A stretch of 56,849 bases of DNA, from positions 1-56,849 of the forward strand of contig NZ_JADGHZ010000003.1 of NCBI RefSeq assembly GCF_019683595.1. The letters are read 5' to 3'. This DNA comes from Sphaerobacter sp. (lineage in GTDB: Bacteria; Chloroflexota; Chloroflexia; Thermomicrobiales; Thermomicrobiaceae). Below are positions 33,764 through 42,474 of this stretch, one piece after another. The stretch's first letter is position 1. Every line of letters starts with the position of its first letter. Under the pieces are notes generated by a model that searched no databases, had not been told where the DNA came from, and was given only the letters and a program-made list of their open reading frames with translations. A program made the position numbers and the translations under genes.

Positions 33764-34681
33764 GTGCTGGCATATGCCATCCGCCGCATCTTGATCGCGA
33801 TTCCCACCCTGATCGGGATTACCCTGATTACCTTCCTGCTCGTCCGGGTCACGGGAGACCCCGCGCGCTTCGTGCTGGGGGACACCGCACCGCCGAGCGC
33901 GATCGAGGCGTTCCGCGCCGAGCACGGGCTAGACAAGCCGCTCCCCGTCCAGTTCGTGAACTACTTGGCCGGAGTTGCGCGCGGCGACCTCGGCACCTCA
34001 CTGCGTTACCAACAGCCAGTCCTCACCCTCTTTGCAGAGCGCCTGCCGGCCACCATCCAACTCGGGCTGTCGGCCTACATCCTCGCGCTTCTCGTCGGCG
34101 TCAGCGTTGGGGTCTACTCAGCGCTGCGCGCTGGATCCCCGCTCGACAAGGTGATCCGGGTCTCGGTGCTGTTTGGGCAAGCCGTGCCCGGCTTTTATCT
34201 CGGCTTGGTCTTGATCATCGTGGTGGCCGTAGGGCTCGGCTGGTTGCCCACTGGTGGGCGCGGTGGGCTATCTCATCTCGTTCTTCCCACCATCACACTG
34301 GCCTCCTACCTCGTGGCCTTCTCCGTCCGATTCACGCGCTCGGTGATGTTAGACGTGCTCCACCACGACTACATCCGCACCGCGCGGGCGAAGGGGGTCG
34401 CCGAGGGGGCCGTTATCCGCCGGCACGCACTGCGCAACGCACTGATCCCACTGGTGACCGTCCTGGCCCTGCAGTCGAGTGTGGTCTTCTCGGGCGCCGT
34501 GGTTACTGAGACGGTTTTCTCCTGGCCCGGAATTGGGCGCTTCGCCTTGCAGGCTATCTCCACGCGCGACTTTCCGGTCATCCAGGGGACCGTGTTGATC
34601 CTCACCGCCTTTGTCGTCCTCGTGAATCTGATCGTTGATCTCGCCTACGCGTACCTGGATCCGCGGATTCGGTACTCGTAG
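33764..34681 (+). CDS. ABC transporter permease (dipeptide/oligopeptide DppB type)
   Basis: MLAYAIRRILIAIPTLIGITLITFLLVRVTGDPARFVLGD...RTARAKGVAEGAVIRRHALRNALIPLVTVLALQ. Confidence 0.95.
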   Translation: MLAYAIRRILIAIPTLIGITLITFLLVRVTGDPARFVLGDTAPPSAIEAFRAEHGLDKPLPVQFVNYLAGVARGDLGTSLRYQQPVLTLFAERLPATIQLGLSAYILALLVGVSVGVYSALRAGSPLDKVIRVSVLFGQAVPGFYLGLVLIIVVAVGLGWLPTGGRGGLSHLVLPTITLASYLVAFSVRFTRSVMLDVLHHDYIRTARAKGVAEGAVIRRHALRNALIPLVTVLALQSSVVFSGAVVTETVFSWPGIGRFALQAISTRDFPVIQGTVLILTAFVVLVNLIVDLAYAYLDPRIRYS

Positions 34682-34701
34682 CCGGTAGGGGAAGAGGGAC
34701 G

Positions 34702-35604
34702 ATGTCCGCTCTCTCGGAGTCGTTGCGTGCCGGGCGGGAGCCGGCGGTGCAGAGTGTCTGGGCTCGCCGATTCGGCGTGTTCTGGCGGAGTTGGGAGACC
34801 CGAATCAGTACCCTCTTGCTGCTGGTCATGATCGGGGTCGCCCTTGTGCCCACCAGTGTCTGGCCTGACACCGCGTTCGACAGCAATCTGACCCTGCGCC
34901 ACCGCGAGCCGGGGCTACTGATGGGCACGACCGACTACTTGTTCGGCGCCGACGCGCTCGGGCGGGATGTCTTCTTCCGCATCCTCATGGGGACGAAGTT
35001 GACGCTCCTGATTGCTGGGCTAGCAACTCTGTTCGCCACGATCATCGGCAGTGCAGCCGGACTCTGCGCGGCCTACTTCCGGGGCTGGGTCGATATGGTC
35101 GTCTCTCGGCTCGTCGACATCATGCTTGCCTTCCCGATCCTGCTCCTGGTGCTGGCGCTCGTGGCTGCCCTGGGACAGAGCGTCAGCAGCGTGATCATCG
35201 TATTGGCGCTGTCGGGGTGGGCCGGCTACGCCCGTGTCATCCGCAGTGCCACGTTGAGCCTGGTTGAGCGAGAGTTCGTCGAGGCGGCGCGCTGCACTGG
35301 CGCACGCTCCGGCCACATCCTGCTGCGCCACCTGCTGCCCAACGTGGCCTCGCCGATCCTGGTGCTCTCTACGCTTAACCTCGCCTCGTTCATCCTCACC
35401 GAGTCGTCGGTCAGCTTCCTCGGGCTGGGCCCGCAGCCACCCGCCGTGACCTGGGGCGCGTTGATCGGGGACGGCCGCAACTACATGTACGACGCCTGGT
35501 GGGCCACGCTCTTCCCCGGCCTCGCCATCATCCTGACCGTACTGGCCTTCAACCTGGTCGGCGATGCGATGCGAGACGCATTCGATCCCCACACCCGCCA
35601 GTGA
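34702..35604 (+). CDS. ABC transporter permease (DppC type)
   Basis: TDYLFGADALGRDVFFRILMGTKLTLLIAGLATL...REFVEAARCTGARSGHILLRHLLPNVASPILV. Confidence 0.95.
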   Translation: MSALSESLRAGREPAVQSVWARRFGVFWRSWETRISTLLLLVMIGVALVPTSVWPDTAFDSNLTLRHREPGLLMGTTDYLFGADALGRDVFFRILMGTKLTLLIAGLATLFATIIGSAAGLCAAYFRGWVDMVVSRLVDIMLAFPILLLVLALVAALGQSVSSVIIVLALSGWAGYARVIRSATLSLVEREFVEAARCTGARSGHILLRHLLPNVASPILVLSTLNLASFILTESSVSFLGLGPQPPAVTWGALIGDGRNYMYDAWWATLFPGLAIILTVLAFNLVGDAMRDAFDPHTRQ

Positions 35605-35753
35605 GGTAGGCACGACCAAGCATCGCGGCGGCATGCCGGAGGTCATGTGAAGGAGGTCGAACGGGCGGCGCATCGTTGTTGACGGAGAGTTTCGCGGACA
35701 GTGCGTGACGCTGGCCAACTGCCCGGCACGGGCGCTTGGAGAAAGAGGAGACG

Positions 35754-37451
35754 ATGGGACAACACTGGAAGTGGCTACTCACAGGGATGTCGCGTCGCCG
35801 GTTCGTCGGCGGCGCATTGGCGGCGACGCTGCTGGCTGCCTGCGGCGGCGGCGAGAGCACGCCGACCGCGACCGGTGAGGGATCAGGCGGATCAGGCGGG
35901 GAGACTGCCCCCACGGCCACCGCTGCCGCTCCGACGGTGCCGGCGAACATCGACACCAGTGGGTCAACGAACGGCGGGCTCGTGCCGCCCAAGGCGCCTG
36001 AGTCGAACTTGCAGAGCACGAAGCAGCTCACCGTCGGGATGAGCCTTGACCCAACGACCCTGAATCCGGTCCTGACGACTACGGCCGCCTACCAGAGCAT
36101 CTATGCGCAGATCCTTGAGCAATTGGTGATCTTCGGCCCCGACGGGGGATCAGTGAGCCCGTGGCTGGCCGAGTCGTTCGAGTGGGTCGACGACACCACG
36201 CTCGAACTGAGACTGCGTCAGGGCATCAGCTTCACCAACGGCGAGCCGTTCGACGCCGAATCGGTCAAGTTCTCGATCGATGCTTTCGCTGCAGCCAAGG
36301 CGTACGCGTTCATGATCCCGCCGGACGTATACAAGGAGACCGAGGTCGTCGACGAGTACACTGCCCGCGTTCACTTGAATCGGCCTTACGCCCCGTTCAT
36401 CGGCTTCCTCGCGCGCGGGGGCGCGGCGTTGCCGCCGAAGTATTACGCCGAGGTCGGCGAGGACGCCTTTGGCCAGCAGCCGATCGGCACCGGCCCCTTC
36501 GTCCTGGCCGAATGGGTGAAGGACGATCACATCACGCTCAAGCGCAACGACGACTACTGGAACGGGCCGCATCCGGTGGCGACGGTCACCTACCGGGTCA
36601 TTCCGGAAGACACGGCCCGGCTGGCCGCCCTGGAGACCGGGGAAATCGACCTCGCCATGCTCCTGCCGGTTTCCGCGCTGAACCGCCTCAACGCGAGCGA
36701 TACGGTCGACGCGGTCACCCACCCGGGCCTGCGCAAGTTCGCGCTGCACTTCGATACCAAGACCGGGCCGGAGGCGCTCAAGGACAAGCGGGTCCGGATC
36801 GCGCTCAACCTGGCGGTCGACAAGCAGGCCATCGTAGACGGCATCTTCCAGGGCGCGGCCGACCCGATGGAGGGCCAATGGGAGGCGCGGCAGGAGTTCG
36901 GCTTCAACCCGAACATCTCGATGTTCCCCTACGATGTCGAGCAGGCCAAGGCGCTGCTGGCCGAAGCCGGCTATGCCGACGGCTTCGACCTGCAGGTGAC
37001 CTACACGGTCGGCCGCTATCCCCAGGACAAGGAGCTGGGCGAGATCGTCTGCGACTACATCAAGCAGGTCGGGGTGAACGTAATCCAGCGACCGCTGGAG
37101 TATGGCACTTTCACGTCCTTGCGTCAGGAGGGCACGCTCGGCTCGCACCAGTGGGGTCTCCTGCTCCCTCCGGAGCCCTATTTCAACTACGGCAACTTCG
37201 TGCAAGGCTCGGCCTATGAGACGCACGACCTGGGCGATGAGTACAGCCGGCTGGTCGACGAGGCGTCCCGTCGGACGGACCTCGATGAGCAGCTCGCGCT
37301 GTACCACCAGGCCGCGCAGATCATGCACGACGACCCGCCGATGCTCTTCCTGGTTATCCCGCAGGATATTTACGGCGTCAGCAAGCGAGTCAGGGGGTTC
37401 CAGCCGCGGACGGACCAGGTGCTCTGGCTCTTCACCGTCGATGTCGACTAG
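35754..37451 (+). CDS. ABC transporter substrate-binding protein, family 5, Tat-like lipoprotein
   Basis: MGQHWKWLLTGMSRRRFVGGALAATLLAACGGGES (RR motif plus lipobox); LTVGMSLDPTTLNPVLTTTAAYQSIYAQILEQL; GTGPFVLAEWVKDDHITLKRNDDYWNG. Confidence 0.95.
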   Translation: MGQHWKWLLTGMSRRRFVGGALAATLLAACGGGESTPTATGEGSGGSGGETAPTATAAAPTVPANIDTSGSTNGGLVPPKAPESNLQSTKQLTVGMSLDPTTLNPVLTTTAAYQSIYAQILEQLVIFGPDGGSVSPWLAESFEWVDDTTLELRLRQGISFTNGEPFDAESVKFSIDAFAAAKAYAFMIPPDVYKETEVVDEYTARVHLNRPYAPFIGFLARGGAALPPKYYAEVGEDAFGQQPIGTGPFVLAEWVKDDHITLKRNDDYWNGPHPVATVTYRVIPEDTARLAALETGEIDLAMLLPVSALNRLNASDTVDAVTHPGLRKFALHFDTKTGPEALKDKRVRIALNLAVDKQAIVDGIFQGAADPMEGQWEARQEFGFNPNISMFPYDVEQAKALLAEAGYADGFDLQVTYTVGRYPQDKELGEIVCDYIKQVGVNVIQRPLEYGTFTSLRQEGTLGSHQWGLLLPPEPYFNYGNFVQGSAYETHDLGDEYSRLVDEASRRTDLDEQLALYHQAAQIMHDDPPMLFLVIPQDIYGVSKRVRGFQPRTDQVLWLFTVDVD

Positions 37452-37531
37452 TCGTCGGTGAGTCGTTCCCGTACGAGTCCGGCAGCGAGGTGCTGCCGGA
37501 CGCACGGTGGTCACGAAGGGATGAACCCCGC

Positions 37532-38542
37532 ATGAGTACGATCTCCGAGGAGGCAAGGGCGCTCCATGCGGACGCCATCGTCATCGACGGCTGCTCCTTC
37601 TTCAGCCAGGGGTGGCACGAGCGGCTGGCGATCGCCGGGGTCACCGCGCTGCAGATGACGGTGCCCTGGCCGGGAGATGACTTCCGGCGAGCCGTCCGCC
37701 GGTACCAACACTACTATCGCCTCGTCAACGAGGATGCCCGGCTCGGCTTGGTGACCAGTACCGAGGACATCCGGCAGTTCAAACGCGAGGGCCGTGTCGG
37801 CTTTATCCTCGGTTCCCAAGACGCCGATATTCTGGAAACGGATCCCGGGCTGGTGGAGGTCTACCACCGGCTCGGTGTCCGGGTGATTCAGATCTCGTAC
37901 AACGAGCGGAACCTCCTGGCGGACGGCTGCTTGGAGCCGACCAACGCCGGCCTGTCGCGCTTCGGCAAGGCGGTCATCCGCGAGATGAACCGCGTCGGCA
38001 TCCAGGTCGACCTCTCTCATGTCGGTGAGCGTAGCAGCTTGGAGGCGATGGACATCTCCACCAAGCCGTGCATCTTCTCCCACTCCAACCCGAAGGCGCG
38101 CGCCGATAATCCGCGCAATATCACCGATGAACAGATCCGCCGCTGCGCCGAGACCGGAGGGGTCATTGGCCTCTCTCCCTGGCCGCCGATCTGCTGGACC
38201 GGGGGACCAAACCCGCCGTCCCTTGACGACCTGATCGGCCACATCGAGTACGTGGTCGATCTGGTCGGGATCGACCACGTCGCCATTGGCACTGACTCCG
38301 AGGCGACACCCGGCGCCTACCCCAAGGAGCTGCGCACGAGCCTGGGAGCCACGTATGGCCCAGTCACAGGCCGTTTCCAGGAAACGCACCCTGGCGTGCG
38401 GCACACGGCCGGCTTCGAATCCATGGAGGGGTTCCCCAACCTGACCGCGGCGCTGCTGGAACGTGGCTGGCGCCCAGAGGATGTGCGCAAACTGCTGGGA
38501 GAGAACCTGCTTCGGGTCTACCGTGAGTCGTGGGGAGCGTAA
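37532..38542 (+). CDS. Peptidase M19-family-like protein, paralog 1 (canonical HxD absent)
   Basis: LHADAIVIDGCSFFSQGW..., VGFILGSQDAD, LADGCLEPTNAGLSRFG, VDLSHVGERSSLEA, FSHSNPKARADNPRNITDEQI, VGIDHVAIGTD. Confidence 0.92.
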   Translation: MSTISEEARALHADAIVIDGCSFFSQGWHERLAIAGVTALQMTVPWPGDDFRRAVRRYQHYYRLVNEDARLGLVTSTEDIRQFKREGRVGFILGSQDADILETDPGLVEVYHRLGVRVIQISYNERNLLADGCLEPTNAGLSRFGKAVIREMNRVGIQVDLSHVGERSSLEAMDISTKPCIFSHSNPKARADNPRNITDEQIRRCAETGGVIGLSPWPPICWTGGPNPPSLDDLIGHIEYVVDLVGIDHVAIGTDSEATPGAYPKELRTSLGATYGPVTGRFQETHPGVRHTAGFESMEGFPNLTAALLERGWRPEDVRKLLGENLLRVYRESWGA

Positions 38543-38546
38543 TGTC

Positions 38547-39587
38547 ATGAACAAGACGGAGACACTGAGTCCGGAGCAGGCGGCCCGCCTCCACAAAGAC
38601 GCGATCGTCATCGATGGTCTGAGCTTCTACTACGACGGCCCGACGCCGCGCCTGAACCCCGAGCTGATCACCGCTACCAACGTGACCGTGGCCGAGACCT
38701 ACAACGACTTTGGTGCGGCGGTGGAGGAGATCCTGACGGTGCGGGCGGCCCTGGCTCGAGATCCAGGTGCTCGCCTGGTCGAGCGCGCGGCCGACATCGA
38801 GCAGGCCAAGCAGGACGGTGTGGTTGGCATCATCTTTGGCCTGCAAGCCAGCTTGCCAATCGGCACCGACCTGTCCCGGATCGGCAAGCTGTACGACCTG
38901 GGGGTTCGGATCATTCAGCTCACCTACAACGATCGCACCTGGACCGGGGACGGCTGCCTGGAGCCGGTCGACGGTGGCCTCAGCCGTTTTGGGCGTGAGT
39001 TCATTGAAGAGCTGGCCCGCGTCGGCGTCGCACTCGACCTCAGCCATGTCGGACGACGTACGAGTCTGGAGGCGATCGCGGCATCTCCGAAGCCGCCGAT
39101 GTTTAGCCACGCCAACCCGGCCGCGTTAACCGACAACCCGCGTAACCTCACTGACGAGCAGATCAAAGCCATCGGGGAGCGCGGCGGCCTGATTGGCTGC
39201 TGCACCTGGGCCCCGCTGTGCTATAAGAACCGGGCTGGGGTTCAGCCGACCGTCGATGACTTCCTCGACCACGTCGACTATGTCGTCGACCTGATCGGCA
39301 TCGACCACGTCGGCATCGCGACCGACTCTGCGTGCACCGCCAACACCGCTTGGGTGGCACAACACAGCCTCGAGTTCAACACTGCCTTCCCGGAGATTGC
39401 CTCGGGTTACTACGCGCACTTCAGTGATCGGACGGGGATCACCCAGCCAGTCGGGGTCGAGGGCGGTATTGCCGACCTTTCGCCGATCACGCAAGGGCTG
39501 GCCCGGCGGGGCTACCGTGAGGAGGATATCCGCAAGGTGATCGGGGGGAACTTCCTTCGCCACCTGCGTGAGGTCTGGGGCAGCTAA
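38547..39587 (+). CDS. Peptidase M19-family-like protein, paralog 2 (canonical HxD absent)
   Basis: LHKDAIVIDGLSFYYDGP..., VGIIFGLQASL, TGDGCLEPVDGGLSRFG, LDLSHVGRRTSLEA, FSHANPAALTDNPRNLTDEQI, IGIDHVGIATD. Confidence 0.92.
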   Translation: MNKTETLSPEQAARLHKDAIVIDGLSFYYDGPTPRLNPELITATNVTVAETYNDFGAAVEEILTVRAALARDPGARLVERAADIEQAKQDGVVGIIFGLQASLPIGTDLSRIGKLYDLGVRIIQLTYNDRTWTGDGCLEPVDGGLSRFGREFIEELARVGVALDLSHVGRRTSLEAIAASPKPPMFSHANPAALTDNPRNLTDEQIKAIGERGGLIGCCTWAPLCYKNRAGVQPTVDDFLDHVDYVVDLIGIDHVGIATDSACTANTAWVAQHSLEFNTAFPEIASGYYAHFSDRTGITQPVGVEGGIADLSPITQGLARRGYREEDIRKVIGGNFLRHLREVWGS

Positions 39588-39609
39588 GCGGGATCGGAAG
39601 GAGCAAGCC

Positions 39610-40650
39610 GTGACGACGACCGACAATAAGGGATTCCATCCCACGATCGACGAGGATCTGCCCTACATCTTCATCGACTCCTGTATGCAGGCCTGGCCGG
39701 ACGCCGACTACGCCAACGCCCACCGGCATGGTGTGACCGCCTACGCGGTGACCGCCTGGGATCCGCATGCGACGGTCGAGCAGGCGCTCGAAGGCGCCAT
39801 GTTCTGGCACCTCATCGCTCGCAAGTACCCCAACACGCTGGTGGTCGAGCGGGTGGATGACATCCGGCGAGCCAAGCGTGAGGGCAAGGCCGCCTTCATC
39901 ATGGCAGCCCAGGGGGGCGACTTCATCGAGAACAAGCTGCACCGCATCGAGGCGTTCTACCGCCTCGGCCTGCGGATGCTGATTCCGGCCTATAACCGCA
40001 CGAACGCCATCTGCGACGGCTGCCTCGACCGGACCGACAGCGGCCTCACCCGCTTCGGTCAACTGGTCGTCGATGAGTGCAACCGGGTGGGCGTGCTGCT
40101 CGACTGCTCACACATCGGGCGCCGAGCCAGTCTCGAGATTATCGACCGGAGCAGCCAGCCAGTCGTCTTCAGTCACTCCAACGTCAAGGCGATTGTGGAC
40201 AACCCACGCAACATCGACGACGAGCAGATCAAGTCCTGCGCGGCGAAGGGCGGCGTGATCGGCGTCGCCCCCTGGGGCCCACTGGTGCTCAAGGAGGGTA
40301 GCACCACGTGGCCAACGGTTGACGACCTCGTTGAGCACATCGAGTACATCGTGCAGTTGACCGGCTCGATCGACCATGTCGGCATCGGCACCGACATGAG
40401 CCTCGGCACCTACCCCTATCACGAGCATGACCCGTGGGGCGAGCCGGACTACCCGAACTACACTGCCCGCTACGACGAGCACATCACGTCTGACGTTCGC
40501 TCGCGGCTGCGTGGGATCGACGGGTTCAGCACCTACCCTGAAGTCCGCACCCTTATCGACCGCCTACTCGCGCGGGGTTACAGCGATGCCGACATCCGCA
40601 AGCTCCTCGGTGAGAACTACCTGCGCGTCTTCGAGCAGGTTTGGCGGTAG
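39610..40650 (+). CDS. Peptidase M19-family-like protein, paralog 3 (canonical HxD absent)
   Basis: LPYIFIDSCMQAWPDAD..., AAFIMAAQGGD, ICDGCLDRTDSGLTRFG, LDCSHIGRRASLEI, FSHSNVKAIVDNPRNIDDEQI, SIDHVGIGTD. GTG start inferred. Confidence 0.9.
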   Translation: MTTTDNKGFHPTIDEDLPYIFIDSCMQAWPDADYANAHRHGVTAYAVTAWDPHATVEQALEGAMFWHLIARKYPNTLVVERVDDIRRAKREGKAAFIMAAQGGDFIENKLHRIEAFYRLGLRMLIPAYNRTNAICDGCLDRTDSGLTRFGQLVVDECNRVGVLLDCSHIGRRASLEIIDRSSQPVVFSHSNVKAIVDNPRNIDDEQIKSCAAKGGVIGVAPWGPLVLKEGSTTWPTVDDLVEHIEYIVQLTGSIDHVGIGTDMSLGTYPYHEHDPWGEPDYPNYTARYDEHITSDVRSRLRGIDGFSTYPEVRTLIDRLLARGYSDADIRKLLGENYLRVFEQVWR

Positions 40651-40673
40651 TCAGTCCTACGCAACCCCCTACA

Positions 40674-40698
40674 GAGCGGACCCAACTTGGGTCCGCTC
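40674..40698 (+). terminator. Hairpin after the third M19 paralog
   Basis: GAGCGGACCCAA-c-TTGGGTCCGCTC 12-bp perfect stem. Confidence 0.7.
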
Positions 40699-40877
40699 CG
40701 CGTCCTGCTGAGGAATGCGCAGCGACGGATCAGCAGGTGTGCAACCACAGCCGAACTGCGGTAAGCTCTCGCGCAGGGAGAGCAGGTCGACGAACAGTGC
40801 CCCTATACCCGGTGTGCGCCTGGGATCCTTGGGTGCATCGCCGAGTACAAGTGTCCACCTAGTCAGGATGACGTCTC

Positions 40878-41471
40878 ATGCCGAAACGCAGTGAGCCGGA
40901 CGGCCCGGCGCCGCTCCGGATCGGTACGACCTTGAAAGCGCTGCGGGCCGCGCGCGGGTATACCTTGCAGCAGGTTGCCGCGGGTACGGGCCTCTCAGTC
41001 TCCTTTCTCAGCCTCCTCGAAAATGACAAGTCGGATGTCTCGCTGGCACGGCTCCAACGGATCGCCCACTTCTACGGCATTAGTGTCAGCGACATCATCG
41101 GGAACGAGCGCCGGGAGGTCCGCCGCGTCGTACGACTGGCGGAGGCGCCGCAACTCTTCAGCCCGAACGAGGGGGTCGTGGTCCGGGGGCTCGTTGTGGA
41201 CCCGGAGCGGGGTATAGATCCCTGGTACAGCACGATGGAACCCGGCGCCGGCTATCGTGAGCCTGTCGTCCACGCCGGGGAGGAGTTCCGGCACGTCCTC
41301 GAGGGCCACATCCGCGTCTGGCTGGGTGATGAGGTCTATGACCTCTACCCGGGGGATACGATCTACCACCCCAGCGATATCCCTCACGTCTACGCGAACG
41401 TCGGCACGACTCGATCCGTCGTGATCGGGTGTTCCACACGGATTCCCATGAGCCAGCGAATACGACGATAG
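40878..41471 (+). CDS. XRE-family HTH regulator with C-terminal cupin domain
   Basis: GTTLKALRAARGYTLQQVAAGTGLSVSFLSLLENDKSDVSLARLQRIAHFYGISVSDII...VHAGEEFRHVLEGHIRVWLGDEVYDLYPGDTIYHPSDIPHVYANVG. Confidence 0.95.
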   Translation: MPKRSEPDGPAPLRIGTTLKALRAARGYTLQQVAAGTGLSVSFLSLLENDKSDVSLARLQRIAHFYGISVSDIIGNERREVRRVVRLAEAPQLFSPNEGVVVRGLVVDPERGIDPWYSTMEPGAGYREPVVHAGEEFRHVLEGHIRVWLGDEVYDLYPGDTIYHPSDIPHVYANVGTTRSVVIGCSTRIPMSQRIRR

Positions 41472-41525
41472 CAGGACGAACTGGCCGGCCTCCGCCCCCG
41501 TACGGTTCGTCCTGCCCGGCCCCGA

Positions 41526-42227
41526 CTACTCCAGATCGACCGACAGGAAAGCCTCGGCGAGCGCCAGGCCGGCGGGGCGGCCGGCGTCTTCGGCCCACTG
41601 GCGTACCCGAGTGTGGAGGCCGCCGGGGAACGCGGATGCCTGGCTGGCGTGCTGTTCCAGGGCCGCGATCTTCCGGTCGAAGACCGGGGCGATATCGACG
41701 AAGGTGTCGGGCTGGTCGCTGCCGAAGAGGAGCGCGCGCCCGACGACGTGCGGCGCCAGTCCCGCCGCGACCTGCTCCGGGAAGAAGGTCGCCAGCCGGC
41801 AGGCGGGGAAGGCGGCGGCGAGCGTGGCCGCGCCGACGGCGCGGTGGTCCGGGTGCTGGCGGTAGCGGCGCGTCAGTGGGTCGTGGGTCACGATCAGATC
41901 TGGGCGGAAGCGCCGGATCTCGGCGGTTAGCCGGGCGCGGAGCTCCAGGGTGTCGAACACCTCGCCGTCGGTCAGGCGCAGGAAGGTGACGTCGATCACC
42001 CCGAGCGCGCGGGCGGCCGCTTCCTGCTCGGCCTCGCGCATGCGGCTGAAGGCCACCGGGTCGAGGCTGGGGTCGGGCATGCCCTTGTCGCCGGAGGTGA
42101 CGACGACGTAAGCGACGGTTGCGCCCGCCGCGGTCCAGCGCGCGACCGTCCCGCCGCAGAAGAAGTCAGGGTCGTCCGGGTGCGCCCCGACGATCAAGAC
42201 CCGGGTGGCGTCAGGCAGATCGGCCAT
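41526..42227 (-). CDS. PIG-L family deacetylase
   Basis: MADLPDATRVLIVGAHPDDPDFFCGGTVARWTAAGATVAYVVVTSGDKG...RPDLIVTHDPLTRRYRQHPDHRAVG. Confidence 0.94.
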   Translation of the reverse strand: MADLPDATRVLIVGAHPDDPDFFCGGTVARWTAAGATVAYVVVTSGDKGMPDPSLDPVAFSRMREAEQEAAARALGVIDVTFLRLTDGEVFDTLELRARLTAEIRRFRPDLIVTHDPLTRRYRQHPDHRAVGAATLAAAFPACRLATFFPEQVAAGLAPHVVGRALLFGSDQPDTFVDIAPVFDRKIAALEQHASQASAFPGGLHTRVRQWAEDAGRPAGLALAEAFLSVDLE

Positions 42228-42474
42228 TCGTCTCCCCCTCCCACTCTTGCTTCGTGGCATCCCGGTTCTCACTGTACTGCGGCCCGATATCGCGGACCAG
42301 GGGGAGCACAGAAGCGACGACGTCCTTGCCGGTCCCCTGTGCTCCCGTCGTGCAGGGACGACAGGGGCCGGAAAATTGCCGACCCTTCTCCCCGATGTCT
42401 ATGGTCTGATCACGGCTGCGCGGCGGCGTACATTCTGCGACAATACGCCGCCGGGTCGAGGAGAGGAAACTGGC

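Noticed and set aside
36150-37556. 468-aa - strand ORF
   Set aside because: Antisense to the ABC substrate-binding protein gene; shadow ORF.
37532-40650. Interpretation of the M19 triplet as pseudogenes
   Set aside because: All three frames are intact, tightly spaced, and share specific conserved non-canonical motifs, which argues for maintained function.
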